DNA of 64,000 nucleotides from Candidatus Eisenbergiella merdigallinarum (lineage in GTDB: Bacteria; Bacillota; Clostridia; Lachnospirales; Lachnospiraceae), in the NCBI GenBank assembly GCA_019119355.1, contig DWXE01000005.1, forward strand, positions 1 through 64,000. Direction: 5' to 3'. The translations under genes and the position numbers were made by a program. Within the stretch, counting starts at the first letter, position 1. Every line of letters begins with the position of its first letter. Shown one piece after another: positions 34,127 to 42,607 of the stretch. The notes below the pieces were generated by a model, which was not told the origin of the DNA, searched no databases, and saw only the letters and a list, made by a program, of their open reading frames with translations.

Positions 34127-35760
34127 TCCAGACGCCTCCTTCCATTTATCCTGCCTTCTTCCGAAGCGCGCCTGCGCTCTTCCTCTTCTTTCAGACAATC
34201 CACGATCCCGTCTGCGCTGCTTCGCTCCGCCGTCAGAAACGGCCGGTCGGAAAGGGCCCGAAACTGGGCGGCGCAGGCGGGGCCCATGCACACATAGACG
34301 GGCTCCTTTCCCGGCGTCCCCCCCTCGGGCGGGAAAAGCCCCTTCGTTTCGTCGAACCAGGCCCGGACGCCGGAGGCGCTGCCGAAGATCAGATAATCCG
34401 GCGCCGGGCGGCCTTCCATCCGCTCCTTTGCAGCTCTCACGGCTTCCCGGTCCACCCCGGTCCCGTACAGCGGCCAGTCCAGAAACGGGATATGGCAGCG
34501 CGCAAAGGCCTGCAGCAGCTGCGCGCTGCCCGCGGCCGCTCGCAGAAACAACGCGCCCCGCGCGTTCCCTTCCTCCCGCCGTTCCAGCATTCGCCGGCAC
34601 AGCCCTTCTCCCAGATGGGCGGCATCGTGGATTTCCGGCACGAAATCCGGATACAGCCCGGCCTCCTCCAGCGCCGCCGCGGTTCCCGGCCCGATGGCCG
34701 CGATCTTCTTTCCCGCCAGGCAGCGCAGATCCCTGCGCTCCTTTCGCATGGCCTTTTGAAACAGGCTCACCCCGTTGGGGCTGGTAAAAACCAGCCAGTC
34801 CCAGCCGGAAAAGTCCGGAAGCTGGCCGGGAAGCGGGCGGATCTCCAGAAATCCCAGGTCCTCCGCCCGCGCCCCCTCTTCCGAAAGCCGAGCGGACAAA
34901 TGCTCCACGAAGCTCCGGCTTCCCGTCACGCCCACCCGGACGCCCGCCAGGGGGCCCTTTTCGCCCCCCGGAAAAACGCCCTCTTCCGCCAAAGGGCTCG
35001 CCTTCGGCACGGCCGTCTCTTCCGCCAAAAGCTTCAGCCCGGCCACTTTCCCGATGACGATGACCGCCGGCGCTTTCAGCCCCGCCTCTACGGCCCGCTG
35101 CGCCAGATCCCGAAGCGGCGCCCGGACGCTGCGCTGTTCCGGCGTAGCCCCTTCCATGATCACCGCAGCCGGCGTATCCGGCGATTTCCCCGCTTCCATC
35201 AGCCGGGCGGCGATGGTTTCCAGGCAGTGCATCCCCATCAGGATCACCAGCGTCCCGTCCAGACGGGCCAGCGTTTCGAAGTCCAGGTCCGGGCCGCTAC
35301 GGGCTCCTTCCCGTGCCGTGGTGCCGGTGACGATGGTGACGCTGCGGCTCAGATTTCGATGGGTCACGGGAATGCCCGCCGCTGCCGGGGCAGCGATGGC
35401 CGAAGAGATGCCCGGCAGACAGCTGCAGGAAATCCCCGCCTCCAGAAGGGCCAGAAATTCCTCCCCGCCCCGGCCGAACACATAGGGATCGCCGCCTTTT
35501 AGGCGCACCACCCGCCGGCCCAGCTGCGCCTGTTCGATCAGCAGGCGGTTGATTTCCTCCTGTTTCATGGAATGCCGCCCGCAGCGCTTTCCCACATAAA
35601 TTTTTTCGCAGCCTTCCGGCGCCAGATCCAGCAGCTCCCGATCGATGAGATCGTCGTAGACCAGCGCATCGCAGCTTTCCAGCTGGCGGCGCACCCCTTC
35701 CGTCAACAAAGAGAGGCCGCCGCAGCCCGCCCCCGCCAACACCACGCTTCCCGTTTTCAT
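34093..35760 (-). CDS. cobA-hemD: Fused uroporphyrinogen-III methyltransferase and uroporphyrinogen-III synthase
   Basis: This is a 555-residue two-domain enzyme. Residues 1-245 are the SAM uroporphyrinogen-III C-methyltransferase (VLAGAGCGGLSLLTEGVRRQ, RVVRLKGGDPYVFGRGGEE, PVTHRNLSRSVTIVTGT, DGTLVILMGMHCL), which yields precorrin-2. From about 270, uroporphyrinogen-III synthase begins (GVRVGVTGSRSFVEHLSARL, WLVFTSPNGVSLFQKAM, IAAIGPGTAAALEEAGLYPD, YLIFGSASGVRAWF), which cyclises hydroxymethylbilane. The fusion is a known Firmicutes arrangement and channels flux toward siroheme or cobalamin. ATG 35760 overlaps the hemC stop by four bases. Confidence 0.94.
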   Translation of the reverse strand: MKTGSVVLAGAGCGGLSLLTEGVRRQLESCDALVYDDLIDRELLDLAPEGCEKIYVGKRCGRHSMKQEEINRLLIEQAQLGRRVVRLKGGDPYVFGRGGEEFLALLEAGISCSCLPGISSAIAAPAAAGIPVTHRNLSRSVTIVTGTTAREGARSGPDLDFETLARLDGTLVILMGMHCLETIAARLMEAGKSPDTPAAVIMEGATPEQRSVRAPLRDLAQRAVEAGLKAPAVIVIGKVAGLKLLAEETAVPKASPLAEEGVFPGGEKGPLAGVRVGVTGSRSFVEHLSARLSEEGARAEDLGFLEIRPLPGQLPDFSGWDWLVFTSPNGVSLFQKAMRKERRDLRCLAGKKIAAIGPGTAAALEEAGLYPDFVPEIHDAAHLGEGLCRRMLERREEGNARGALFLRAAAGSAQLLQAFARCHIPFLDWPLYGTGVDREAVRAAKERMEGRPAPDYLIFGSASGVRAWFDETKGLFPPEGGTPGKEPVYVCMGPACAAQFRALSDRPFLTAERSSADGIVDCLKEEEERRRASEEGRINGRRRLEWRRICRDFGG

Positions 35761-36689
35761 CCCTGCATTTCTCCTCTCAAGACGCGCGCGGCCGAAGCGG
35801 CCAGGCGCTCTCCCTCCCCGAAAGAGGCTTCCCCGCAAAAGCGGCACGTCCTCTCCCCGTAGCGGGCGTCCAGAATCAGCCGGCCGTCCCGGATCCGGCA
35901 CCAGGCCGCGGCCGCCTGGCTGCAGTCCGCTTCCAGCCCGGCCAGCACCAGCCGTTCCGTTTCGAAGCAAAGCCTCGTTTCGCCGGAGGTGATGCGGCGG
36001 CAAAGATCCGCCAGAAAGGCGGTGTCCGCCGGGGAACCGTTCTCCGCCGCCGCAGAAAAGGCTTCCCTGCCCTCCGCCACGATGATCCCCTGGCAGGCAG
36101 CGGGGAGAAAACGTTCGGCTTCCAGCGGGACAAAATCCAGCTCCGGAGCCGTTTCGGGGCCGATTCCCAGCCGGTCCAGCCCGGCCTTCGCCAGCAGGAT
36201 CCCGTCGTATTCCCCGGCTTCCAGCTTTCGGATCCTGGTCTCCACGTTGCCCCGGATCAGGCGGCAGGAAACCCCTTCCCAGGCCAGCCGCGCCTGCAGG
36301 ATCCGCCTCTGGCTCCCGGTGCCCAGCACGAATTCCTCCCCCCGTCTGGGCCGTTTCCCGCCTTTGGGCAAAATCAGCACGTCCCGCACGTCGCCCCGGG
36401 GGAGCGCCGCCAAAATCGTCAGCCCGTGGGCCAGGCGAACCGGCAGGTCTTTGGCGGAATGGACCGCCAGATCGATCCGTCCCTCCGTCAGCGCCCGCTC
36501 GAATTCCGAAACGAACAGCCCCTTGTCCCCGATCTCGGACAGGGGGCGGTCCAGAATCCGGTCCCCTTTCGTCTGCAGGACCACCAGCTCCGTCTCCACA
36601 TCTTTCTCTTCCCGCCGGATCGCCGCTTCCACCAGCCTGGCCTGGCAGAGGGCCAGGCGGCTTCCTCTCGTCCCGATTCTGATCTTCAT
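35757..36689 (-). CDS. hemC: Porphobilinogen deaminase (hydroxymethylbilane synthase)
   Basis: The product has 310 residues. It polymerises four porphobilinogens. GTRGSRLALCQARLVEAAIR, IGDKGLFVSEFERAL, DLAVHSAKDLPV, GTGSQRRILQARL and GNVETRIRKLEAGEYDGILL are canonical. The cysteine that carries the dipyrromethane cofactor is Cys256 in LAGLEADCSQAAAA. The usual context is LEGGC, so LEADC is a mild variant but the residue itself is kept. Four-base overlap with cobA-hemD downstream and 13 bases after the precorrin-2 dehydrogenase gene. Confidence 0.95.
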   Translation of the reverse strand: MKIRIGTRGSRLALCQARLVEAAIRREEKDVETELVVLQTKGDRILDRPLSEIGDKGLFVSEFERALTEGRIDLAVHSAKDLPVRLAHGLTILAALPRGDVRDVLILPKGGKRPRRGEEFVLGTGSQRRILQARLAWEGVSCRLIRGNVETRIRKLEAGEYDGILLAKAGLDRLGIGPETAPELDFVPLEAERFLPAACQGIIVAEGREAFSAAAENGSPADTAFLADLCRRITSGETRLCFETERLVLAGLEADCSQAAAAWCRIRDGRLILDARYGERTCRFCGEASFGEGERLAASAARVLRGEMQG

Positions 36690-36702
36690 CCCGTCCCTCC
36701 TG

Positions 36703-37344
36703 TCATCCGTCCCGTCGTCCTTCCTGCCGCATTCCGTGCAGCAGATCGCGCAGCTCCTGCAGCGTCACTTCCCCGCCCCGGCGCAGGCTGTAGAGAAACA
36801 GCTTTTCCATCGCCTGAGCCCGGTCGGTCTGCCGGTCGATCCCTTCCGCCACCTCCGGCCGCAGCTGGCCCAAAAGGTCGATGACCGCGCCGATCCCTTC
36901 CGGCAGGCAGCGCTCCACCTGTTCCCTCAGAAAGGCCGACGCCGCGGGGCATTTTCCGTCCGTGGAAATCCCCACGGTCAGCGCCCCTTCCTTCACCAGG
37001 GCCGGAAAGAAAAACGTACATTTTTCCCGGTCGTCCACCACGTTCACGGGAACGCCCCGCCTCCTGCACCAGTCCGAAATTCTCCCGTTTACCGCCCCGT
37101 CGTCCGTAGCAGCGACGACGAAGGCCGCGCCCTCCAGATCTTCCGGCTCGAAGCTCCTTTCCACCAGCGAAACGGGATATGTTCGCGCGATTTTACGAAA
37201 CGCCCCGCAGAATTCGGGCGCTACCGCCACCAGCCTGGGGCCGAAATCCCTCAGCTTCTCCGCCTTCCGGGCCGCCACGGCCCCTCCCCCGACGATGACG
37301 CCCTTTTTGCCTTCGATGTCCATAAAAAAAGGAAAATATCCCAT
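36703..37344 (-). CDS. Precorrin-2 dehydrogenase / sirohydrochlorin ferrochelatase-type protein
   Basis: The product has 213 residues, resembling the N-terminal half of CysG and Met8p. The NAD-binding motif is GVIVGGGAVAARKAEKLRDF. FVVAATDDGAVNGRISDWCR and VNVVDDREKCTFFFPALVKE follow, then TVGISTDGKCPAASAFLREQ. It oxidises precorrin-2 to sirohydrochlorin. Whether it also inserts iron cannot be told from the sequence. With the CobA domain downstream it completes siroheme synthesis, apart from a separate chelatase if one is needed. Confidence 0.92.
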   Translation of the reverse strand: MGYFPFFMDIEGKKGVIVGGGAVAARKAEKLRDFGPRLVAVAPEFCGAFRKIARTYPVSLVERSFEPEDLEGAAFVVAATDDGAVNGRISDWCRRRGVPVNVVDDREKCTFFFPALVKEGALTVGISTDGKCPAASAFLREQVERCLPEGIGAVIDLLGQLRPEVAEGIDRQTDRAQAMEKLFLYSLRRGGEVTLQELRDLLHGMRQEGRRDG

Positions 37345-37370
37345 CCCATGTCCCCTCTTCGTCTTTTCCG

Positions 37371-38492
37371 TTATCCCAGCGCCCGCAGAAGGGCCTCGAA
37401 GGATCCGCTGTCCAGCTCGTCCCGCAGCCGATAGAGCAGCTTTTCAAAGGGCCTGCCCTCGTAACGCTCCTTCCATCCGGCGATCCGGTCCGCAGCCCCG
37501 TGCAAAGCCAGCGCCTTGAACAGGGTTTCCGCCTCCTCCTCCACGATCTGGGCGGCGTCGGCCGCAGCCTGCCGCTTCCTTTCGTTGTTTTGGTCCGCCA
37601 GCCTGTTGAAATCGTCGATGGACAACAGCCTGCAGCCCGGCAGCCGCCCGATTTTTCCATCGATGTCCGGCGGCACGGAAACGTCCACGAACAGCCTCTC
37701 TTTGCCGGCCTTCATGGCCTTTTGGGCACGGCCGGCAGTGATGGTATAGTGCGGGCTGGCGGTGGCGGAAATCACCGCGTCCGCTTCCTCCAGCCAGTCG
37801 TAGCGATCCCGGTAATCCACGTTTTTCACCCGGCCGCTGCCGTCCTGATACAGCCCTCTGTGGGTTCTGGTGGTGGCCACCACCCGGATTTCCTCCCGGC
37901 TGAGCAGATTTTTGAGAATCGTCCCGCCGATTTTGCCGCTGCTGCCGATGAGCAGGACGGTCTTTGCCCCCGGACGGAGATGAAATACCTCCGCCGCCGC
38001 CAGGGTCGCCACCGAAACGGAACTTCTGGAAAGGCCCGTCTCCGTTTTGATCCGTTTGGCGCAGGCCAGAGCCGCCTGAAAGATCGCGTGGACCTCATAT
38101 CCGGCCGCACCGCAGGCCACGGACCTCCCGTAGGCGTCGCGCACCTGACCCAGGATCTCGTCCTCTCCCACCACCATGGAATCGATCCCGCAGGTCACGG
38201 AAAAGAGGTGGCGCACGGCCCCCTTCCCCTCATAGCGGCGGGCCGTTTCCCGGATGCTCTCCGCATCCAGCCCCGCCCTGGCCGCCAGCAGTTCTTCCAG
38301 CAGGCCGAAAACGCCCGGCCGGCCCTGCACATAGAGTTCCGTCCGGTTGCAGGTGGACAAAAGCACCGCCTGCCCGATTTCCTCCCGTTCCATAAGCCCC
38401 TTCACAAACGCTTCGGCCTCCTGTCCCGAAAAGGCGAAGCGCTGCCGCAGGCCGGCTCCGGCCGTTTTATGACTGATACTGATGCATTCCAT
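37371..38492 (-). CDS. hemA: Glutamyl-tRNA reductase
   Basis: The product has 373 residues, somewhat shorter than the usual 400-450. It reduces glutamyl-tRNA to glutamate-1-semialdehyde with NADPH. Catalytic Cys48 lies in LLSTCNRTELYV, the substrate-binding segment is CGIDSMVVGEDEILGQVRDA, and the NADPH fold is TVLLIGSSGKIGGTILKNLL. The C-terminal dimerisation domain appears shortened. It is the first gene of the tetrapyrrole block, preceded by a 12-bp hairpin. Its rate usually sets the flux, so the hairpin is a natural control point. Confidence 0.93.
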   Translation of the reverse strand: MECISISHKTAGAGLRQRFAFSGQEAEAFVKGLMEREEIGQAVLLSTCNRTELYVQGRPGVFGLLEELLAARAGLDAESIRETARRYEGKGAVRHLFSVTCGIDSMVVGEDEILGQVRDAYGRSVACGAAGYEVHAIFQAALACAKRIKTETGLSRSSVSVATLAAAEVFHLRPGAKTVLLIGSSGKIGGTILKNLLSREEIRVVATTRTHRGLYQDGSGRVKNVDYRDRYDWLEEADAVISATASPHYTITAGRAQKAMKAGKERLFVDVSVPPDIDGKIGRLPGCRLLSIDDFNRLADQNNERKRQAAADAAQIVEEEAETLFKALALHGAADRIAGWKERYEGRPFEKLLYRLRDELDSGSFEALLRALG

Positions 38493-38513
38493 AATCCCGT
38501 TTCTCCGTCAAAC

Positions 38514-38564
38514 GGGGCCTTCGCGGCAACCCGTCCGTTTTCCGGAATCTTTCGCGAAGGCCCC
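38514..38564 (-). promoter_or_regulatory. Long hairpin between the fused reductase gene and hemA
   Basis: GGGGCCTTCGCG and CGCGAAGGCCCC form a perfect 12-bp stem around a 27-base loop, 22 bases ahead of the hemA start. The T-run after it is weak (GTTTGACGG), so it may be a leaky terminator or a processing or attenuation stem rather than a full stop. A TTCTCCGT direct repeat flanks it. Confidence 0.55.
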
Positions 38565-38592
38565 TTCTCCGTTTTTCCCCGCCAGCCGGCCG

Positions 38593-41178
38593 TCAGCAGG
38601 TGGCGCCGCCCTTTAAGTGCAGCTGAGCTCCGACGATTTCCTCTTTCCTGCTCAGAATATCGTCCGAAAGGAGCTGCTCCTGTACGTTTTCAAAGCCGAT
38701 CCTGTCGATGGTGTCCGCAAAGCGCTCCCCGGTCCTGCCCTGTTCGCGGAAGAGGAGGATGGCTTTCTCCAGCACGGAAAGGACTTCGTCCTCCCGCAAA
38801 AAGATCCGGTCCAGCATCCGGCCCTTCGCCACCTTCTTGCCCCAGCGTCCTCCGATATAGACCCGGTAGCCGTAGGTACCGTCCGCAACCGCGGAGAACG
38901 GACATTTGCCGATGCAGCGGCCGCAGTTGTTGCACTTTTCCGGATCCACCACCAGCTTGCCGTCCACCACCTGGGAAGCCCCCACGGGACATGCCAGGGA
39001 AACCTGGCAGCGGCCGCAGCCTCTGCACTTCTCCAGATCCACGGCGGGCACCCTCTGGCCCACGATGCCGAAATCGTTGAGGTTGGGCTTCACGCAGTTG
39101 TTGGGACAGCCGCCCACCGCGATCTTGAATTTATGAGGCAGCTTCACGGACGCGTAGCCGTGATAGAACCGCTCGTGAATCGTCTCGGACAGGGCGTAGC
39201 TGTCCAGCAGGCCGTACTGGCAGGTAGTTCCCTTGCAGGCCACCACCGGGCGGACTTTGGAGCCCGTTCCCCCGGTTTCCAGCCCTGCTTCCGCCAGAAA
39301 TGCGCGCAGCTCTTCGATCTTTCCGAAGGGCACGCCCACGATTTCCATGGTCAGACGGGTCGTCATCACAACGTCCCCGCTGCCGAATTTCTCCGCCGCT
39401 TCCGCGATCTTCATCTGCTCGGCGGCCGTCACCTTGCCGTTGCGGGTGATCACGCGGACGTTGAAGTTGTCTGTCCCCTTGTTGTGCAGGCAGCCCAGCG
39501 CCTTCACGCGGGTGATCTCCTCCGCGGGCACCGTCACGGCCCCGGGCTTCTTCTCCACCCGGATCTCGTTGAAGAAGGAGGATCCCTCCAGAACCTTCGT
39601 ATTGGTATAGCCATAGTGCTTCAGGCGGTTTTGCAGCAGATAGGCGCGCCTTCCCTTCGCGCACACCAGCAGCAGCTTCTCTTCCTTTCCCAGCCCCGGC
39701 ACTTCCCCGTTCACCGAAATCAGATCCACATAGGCAGCTCCGGGGATGACAGGGCCTGCGGCGTTGACGTCCACCACGCGGTAGTCTTTGGCCGCGCCGG
39801 CCAGATATTCCGCCGGGGTGAAGCTGTCCATATCCCCGTTGAGCTTATTCAAAAGGACGCATACCGCCTGCACGAAAGGATGGATGGCCGTGGAAAACGG
39901 CGGCGCGTAGGACAGATCCAGGCAGGTCAGATCTTCCAGGCAGGCTTTCATGGTCACCGCGGTCACGCCGATATCCGTCACCTTGTCCACCGCTCCGGGG
40001 CCCAGCACCTGTACGCCCAGCAGCCTGCGGGTCGTCCGGTCGGCCACCAGCTTGATGGCAAACCACGCCGCTCCGGGATAATAATGCGCCTTGTCGTCCG
40101 TCACCGTCAGCGCGCAGACCGGATCGTAGCCCGCCGCCTTCGCCTGTTCCTCGGAAAGCCCGGTCCGTCCTCCGTTTAAGCCGGGCAGCTTCACCACGCC
40201 GGTCCCGAGGACGCCCGGCCAGGAGACGTCGCGTCCGCCCAGCGCCAGGGCCAGGGTGCGGCCCTCCATGTTCGCGGAGGATCCCATGGGCGACCACTGC
40301 CGCTGTCCCGTGATGCGGCTGGTCACCATGGCACAGTCCCCGGCCGCATACACGTCCCTGAGGCTGGTCGCCAGCCGTTCGTCCACCAGAATCGCGCCTC
40401 TGGACATCTCGATGCCGGTTGGCTGCAAAAACTCCGTGTTGGGGCGGATGCCCAGAGAAAGGATCACCAGATCCGCAGGAAGCAGCCCGCGGTCCGTCTG
40501 CACGCCCTCCGCCCTGCGGCTTCCGGCCACCCCCTCCAGCTTGGTGGAGGTCAGCACGCGGATCCCCTTCTTCTCCAGATGCCGCGCGGCGAAATCCGCT
40601 ATCTCCCGGTCGAAACCGGGCATGATCTGGTCGGCCATATCGATCACCGTCACGGAAATCCCCTTCGCCAGCAGATTTTCCGCCACTTCCAGCCCGATGA
40701 ACCCGCCGCCTGCCACCACGGCGCGCTTCACGCCGTTTTTCTCCATATAGTCCCTGGCCTCGATGGCGTCGTCCGGGGTGCGCATCACGAAAACCCCGGG
40801 AAGGCTCATTCCCGGCAGGGAAGGCACGACGGGGGAAGCCCCCGTGGCGATCACACAGGCGTCGTACTCATACGTTTCCTCCGCTCCGGTGCGCAGATTC
40901 TTCGCCACCGCCTTCTTTCCCTCCGGATCCAGGGCGATCACTTCCCGTTCGGTGTAGACCATGGCGCCGGTGAGATCCCCGAATTTTTCAGGGGTATTTA
41001 CGATCAGCTGATCCCTGTCCTCAATGGCGCCTCCCAGATAATAGGGGAGGCCGCAGCCCGCATAGGAAATGTCCTTTCCCTTCGTCACGATCGTCACTTC
41101 CGCGCCCGGATTGACGCGCCTGAATTTTGCGGCTGCTTTTGTTCCGGCCGCCACACCGCCGATTACCAGTAATTTCAT
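38593..41178 (-). CDS. Fused FAD/NAD(P) oxidoreductase, rhodanese, siroheme-type reductase and 2x[4Fe-4S] ferredoxin
   Basis: The 861 residues form four parts. Residues 1-460 are a CoA-disulfide/NADH-oxidase-like flavoprotein (KLLVIGGVAAGTKAAAKFRR, redox Cys in DISYAGCGLPYYLGG, second nucleotide fold VVAGGGFIGLEVAENLLAKG). Residues 465-555 are rhodanese-like with a Cys in LLLVCAKGRRAYLL. About 560-700 resembles sulfite/nitrite reductases, with CKGTTC at 648-653 and GGCPNNCVKPN at 690-699 to hold siroheme and [4Fe-4S]. Residues 718-759 carry two ferredoxin clusters. I infer an NADH-linked sulfur (sulfite or persulfide) reductase. The siroheme operon directly downstream supports this. The exact substrate is unproven. 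Confidence 0.85.
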   Translation of the reverse strand: MKLLVIGGVAAGTKAAAKFRRVNPGAEVTIVTKGKDISYAGCGLPYYLGGAIEDRDQLIVNTPEKFGDLTGAMVYTEREVIALDPEGKKAVAKNLRTGAEETYEYDACVIATGASPVVPSLPGMSLPGVFVMRTPDDAIEARDYMEKNGVKRAVVAGGGFIGLEVAENLLAKGISVTVIDMADQIMPGFDREIADFAARHLEKKGIRVLTSTKLEGVAGSRRAEGVQTDRGLLPADLVILSLGIRPNTEFLQPTGIEMSRGAILVDERLATSLRDVYAAGDCAMVTSRITGQRQWSPMGSSANMEGRTLALALGGRDVSWPGVLGTGVVKLPGLNGGRTGLSEEQAKAAGYDPVCALTVTDDKAHYYPGAAWFAIKLVADRTTRRLLGVQVLGPGAVDKVTDIGVTAVTMKACLEDLTCLDLSYAPPFSTAIHPFVQAVCVLLNKLNGDMDSFTPAEYLAGAAKDYRVVDVNAAGPVIPGAAYVDLISVNGEVPGLGKEEKLLLVCAKGRRAYLLQNRLKHYGYTNTKVLEGSSFFNEIRVEKKPGAVTVPAEEITRVKALGCLHNKGTDNFNVRVITRNGKVTAAEQMKIAEAAEKFGSGDVVMTTRLTMEIVGVPFGKIEELRAFLAEAGLETGGTGSKVRPVVACKGTTCQYGLLDSYALSETIHERFYHGYASVKLPHKFKIAVGGCPNNCVKPNLNDFGIVGQRVPAVDLEKCRGCGRCQVSLACPVGASQVVDGKLVVDPEKCNNCGRCIGKCPFSAVADGTYGYRVYIGGRWGKKVAKGRMLDRIFLREDEVLSVLEKAILLFREQGRTGERFADTIDRIGFENVQEQLLSDDILSRKEEIVGAQLHLKGGATC

Positions 41179-41238
41179 CCCGTAACCCTTCCTCTTTCTT
41201 TTTTCTTTTGTGTTTCTATTTCCCGTAGTTTCATATCT

Positions 41239-41267
41239 ATTGTACGCCCGATTTCATATAATGTAAA
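41239..41267 (-). promoter_or_regulatory. Promoter of the fused reductase gene
   Basis: TTTACA and TACAAT are 17 bases apart on the minus strand, about 60 bases before the start. It may also drive the tetrapyrrole genes if the hairpin at 38514-38564 is leaky. Confidence 0.65.
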
Positions 41268-41308
41268 ATAATTAAATCTATGTGGTCCATAAAGTTTTCT
41301 TTTTAAAA

Positions 41309-41343
41309 GGGGGCGCAGATGACCGGATTTTCATCTGCGCCCC
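41309..41343 (-). terminator. Terminator of the aldo/keto reductase gene
   Basis: GGGGCGCAGATGA and TCATCTGCGCCCC form a 13-bp stem with a 9-base loop, followed by TTTT on the minus strand. It isolates the reductase promoter from upstream transcription. Confidence 0.85.
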
Positions 41344-41368
41344 GGGGGACTCTCTGTGTATCATTTTG

Positions 41369-42490
41369 TCACAAAGCCCGCTCAAATCTGGCGGTAACTT
41401 TTTTCAACCACTCCCGGACAGGAAGGTGTTGCGGACACAGCTTTTCACATTGCCCGCACTCAATACATTCTCCTGCTCTTCCATACTGTTCAGAAAAATG
41501 GCTATAAAGCATGGTCTGTGCTGTCCATGCCTTTGTTTCCAACTCCTGCATATCCGCATTGTAGAGAGCAAAATATTTTGGAATGGCTATATTTTTCGGA
41601 CACTTATTGATGCAGTAGGCGCAACCCGTACAGGGTATGACAATATTGCCATTGATAATGTCTGCCGCTTTCTGAACCAACGCATATTCTTCCTCTGTAA
41701 ACGGAATGAAGTTTTCCATATAGGACAAATTATCTTTGACCTGTTCCAGATTGCTCATGCCGCTTAAAACCAACATCACATTCTCATGGCTTGCCGCAAA
41801 GCGGATTGCCCACGAAGCGGCAGACAGATTGGTGAGACAGGCATGAAACAGGTTTTCCGCTTCCTGTGGGATATTGGCAAGCGTCCCTCCCTTTACCGGC
41901 TCCATAACGATAACGGGCTTCCCATGTCTTTTTGCGGTTTCATAGCATTTACGAGATTGGATTGTGTCGTTTTCCCAATCAAGATAATTCAGTTGTATCT
42001 GAACAAAATCGACTTCCGGGTGTTCAGACAATATCACGTCCAACACGTCGGCAGTATCGTGGAATGAAAATCCGATATGCTTTACAAGTCCAGCTTTTTT
42101 CTTCTCGGAAAGGAACTCAAAGATATGCGTTTCTTCCGCCGCTTTGCGACGGTTACCGCCCATGTCATGGATTAAATAGTAATCGAAATAATCCACACCA
42201 CACCGCTCAAGTTGTGTATTGAAATATTCCTCCAGCTCACTTTCTTCGCGGATAAGGATAAGGGGCATTTTATCGGCAAGCAGAAAAGCAGAACGGGGAT
42301 AACGCTCCACAAGACACTCTTTCACGGCGGCTTCCGATTGCCCGTTGTGATAAAACCATGCCGTATCAAAATATCGAAAGCCTTTTTCAAGAAACAAGTC
42401 AATCATGTCACACAGCTGTTTTTTGTCCGGCTTTGTGAAATCATCGTTTACAAGCGGCAGGCGCATAAGCCCAAAGCCTAATTTTTTCAT
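41369..42490 (-). CDS. Aldo/keto reductase with C-terminal [4Fe-4S] ferredoxin domain
   Basis: The product has 373 residues from ATG 42490, with GGAGGAG ahead. The TIM-barrel part has MKKLGFGLMRLPLVNDDF, FRYFDTAWFYHNGQSEAAVK, the Lys in AFLLADKMPLIL and DYYLIHDMGG. The C-terminus adds ferredoxin-like cysteines (CTGCAYCINKCPKN and CIECGQCEKLCPQH), the layout of clostridial oxidoreductases assigned to the AKR/Fe-S group. The substrate is unknown. The gene is clearly more AT-rich than its neighbours, stands alone and has its own strong terminator, which suggests later arrival between the sulfur/heme block and argC. Confidence 0.9.
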   Translation of the reverse strand: MKKLGFGLMRLPLVNDDFTKPDKKQLCDMIDLFLEKGFRYFDTAWFYHNGQSEAAVKECLVERYPRSAFLLADKMPLILIREESELEEYFNTQLERCGVDYFDYYLIHDMGGNRRKAAEETHIFEFLSEKKKAGLVKHIGFSFHDTADVLDVILSEHPEVDFVQIQLNYLDWENDTIQSRKCYETAKRHGKPVIVMEPVKGGTLANIPQEAENLFHACLTNLSAASWAIRFAASHENVMLVLSGMSNLEQVKDNLSYMENFIPFTEEEYALVQKAADIINGNIVIPCTGCAYCINKCPKNIAIPKYFALYNADMQELETKAWTAQTMLYSHFSEQYGRAGECIECGQCEKLCPQHLPVREWLKKVTARFERAL

Positions 42491-42546
42491 ATGCTCTCCT
42501 CCATTCTGAAATGCCGAAAACCCTTTAGGCATGGTTTAATCTCTGC

Positions 42547-42583
42547 CGTCCTTCCTGTCATGGAGCTATTGTACCGAAGGACG
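42547..42583. repeat. Inverted repeat upstream of the aldo/keto reductase gene
   Basis: CGTCCTTC and GAAGGACG arms are separated by 21 bases, overlapping a possible minus-strand -10 (TACAAT). It could be an operator for the reductase gene. Confidence 0.35.
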
Positions 42584-42607
42584 TCAGGATCGTGCGTAAG
42601 ACCCTCC

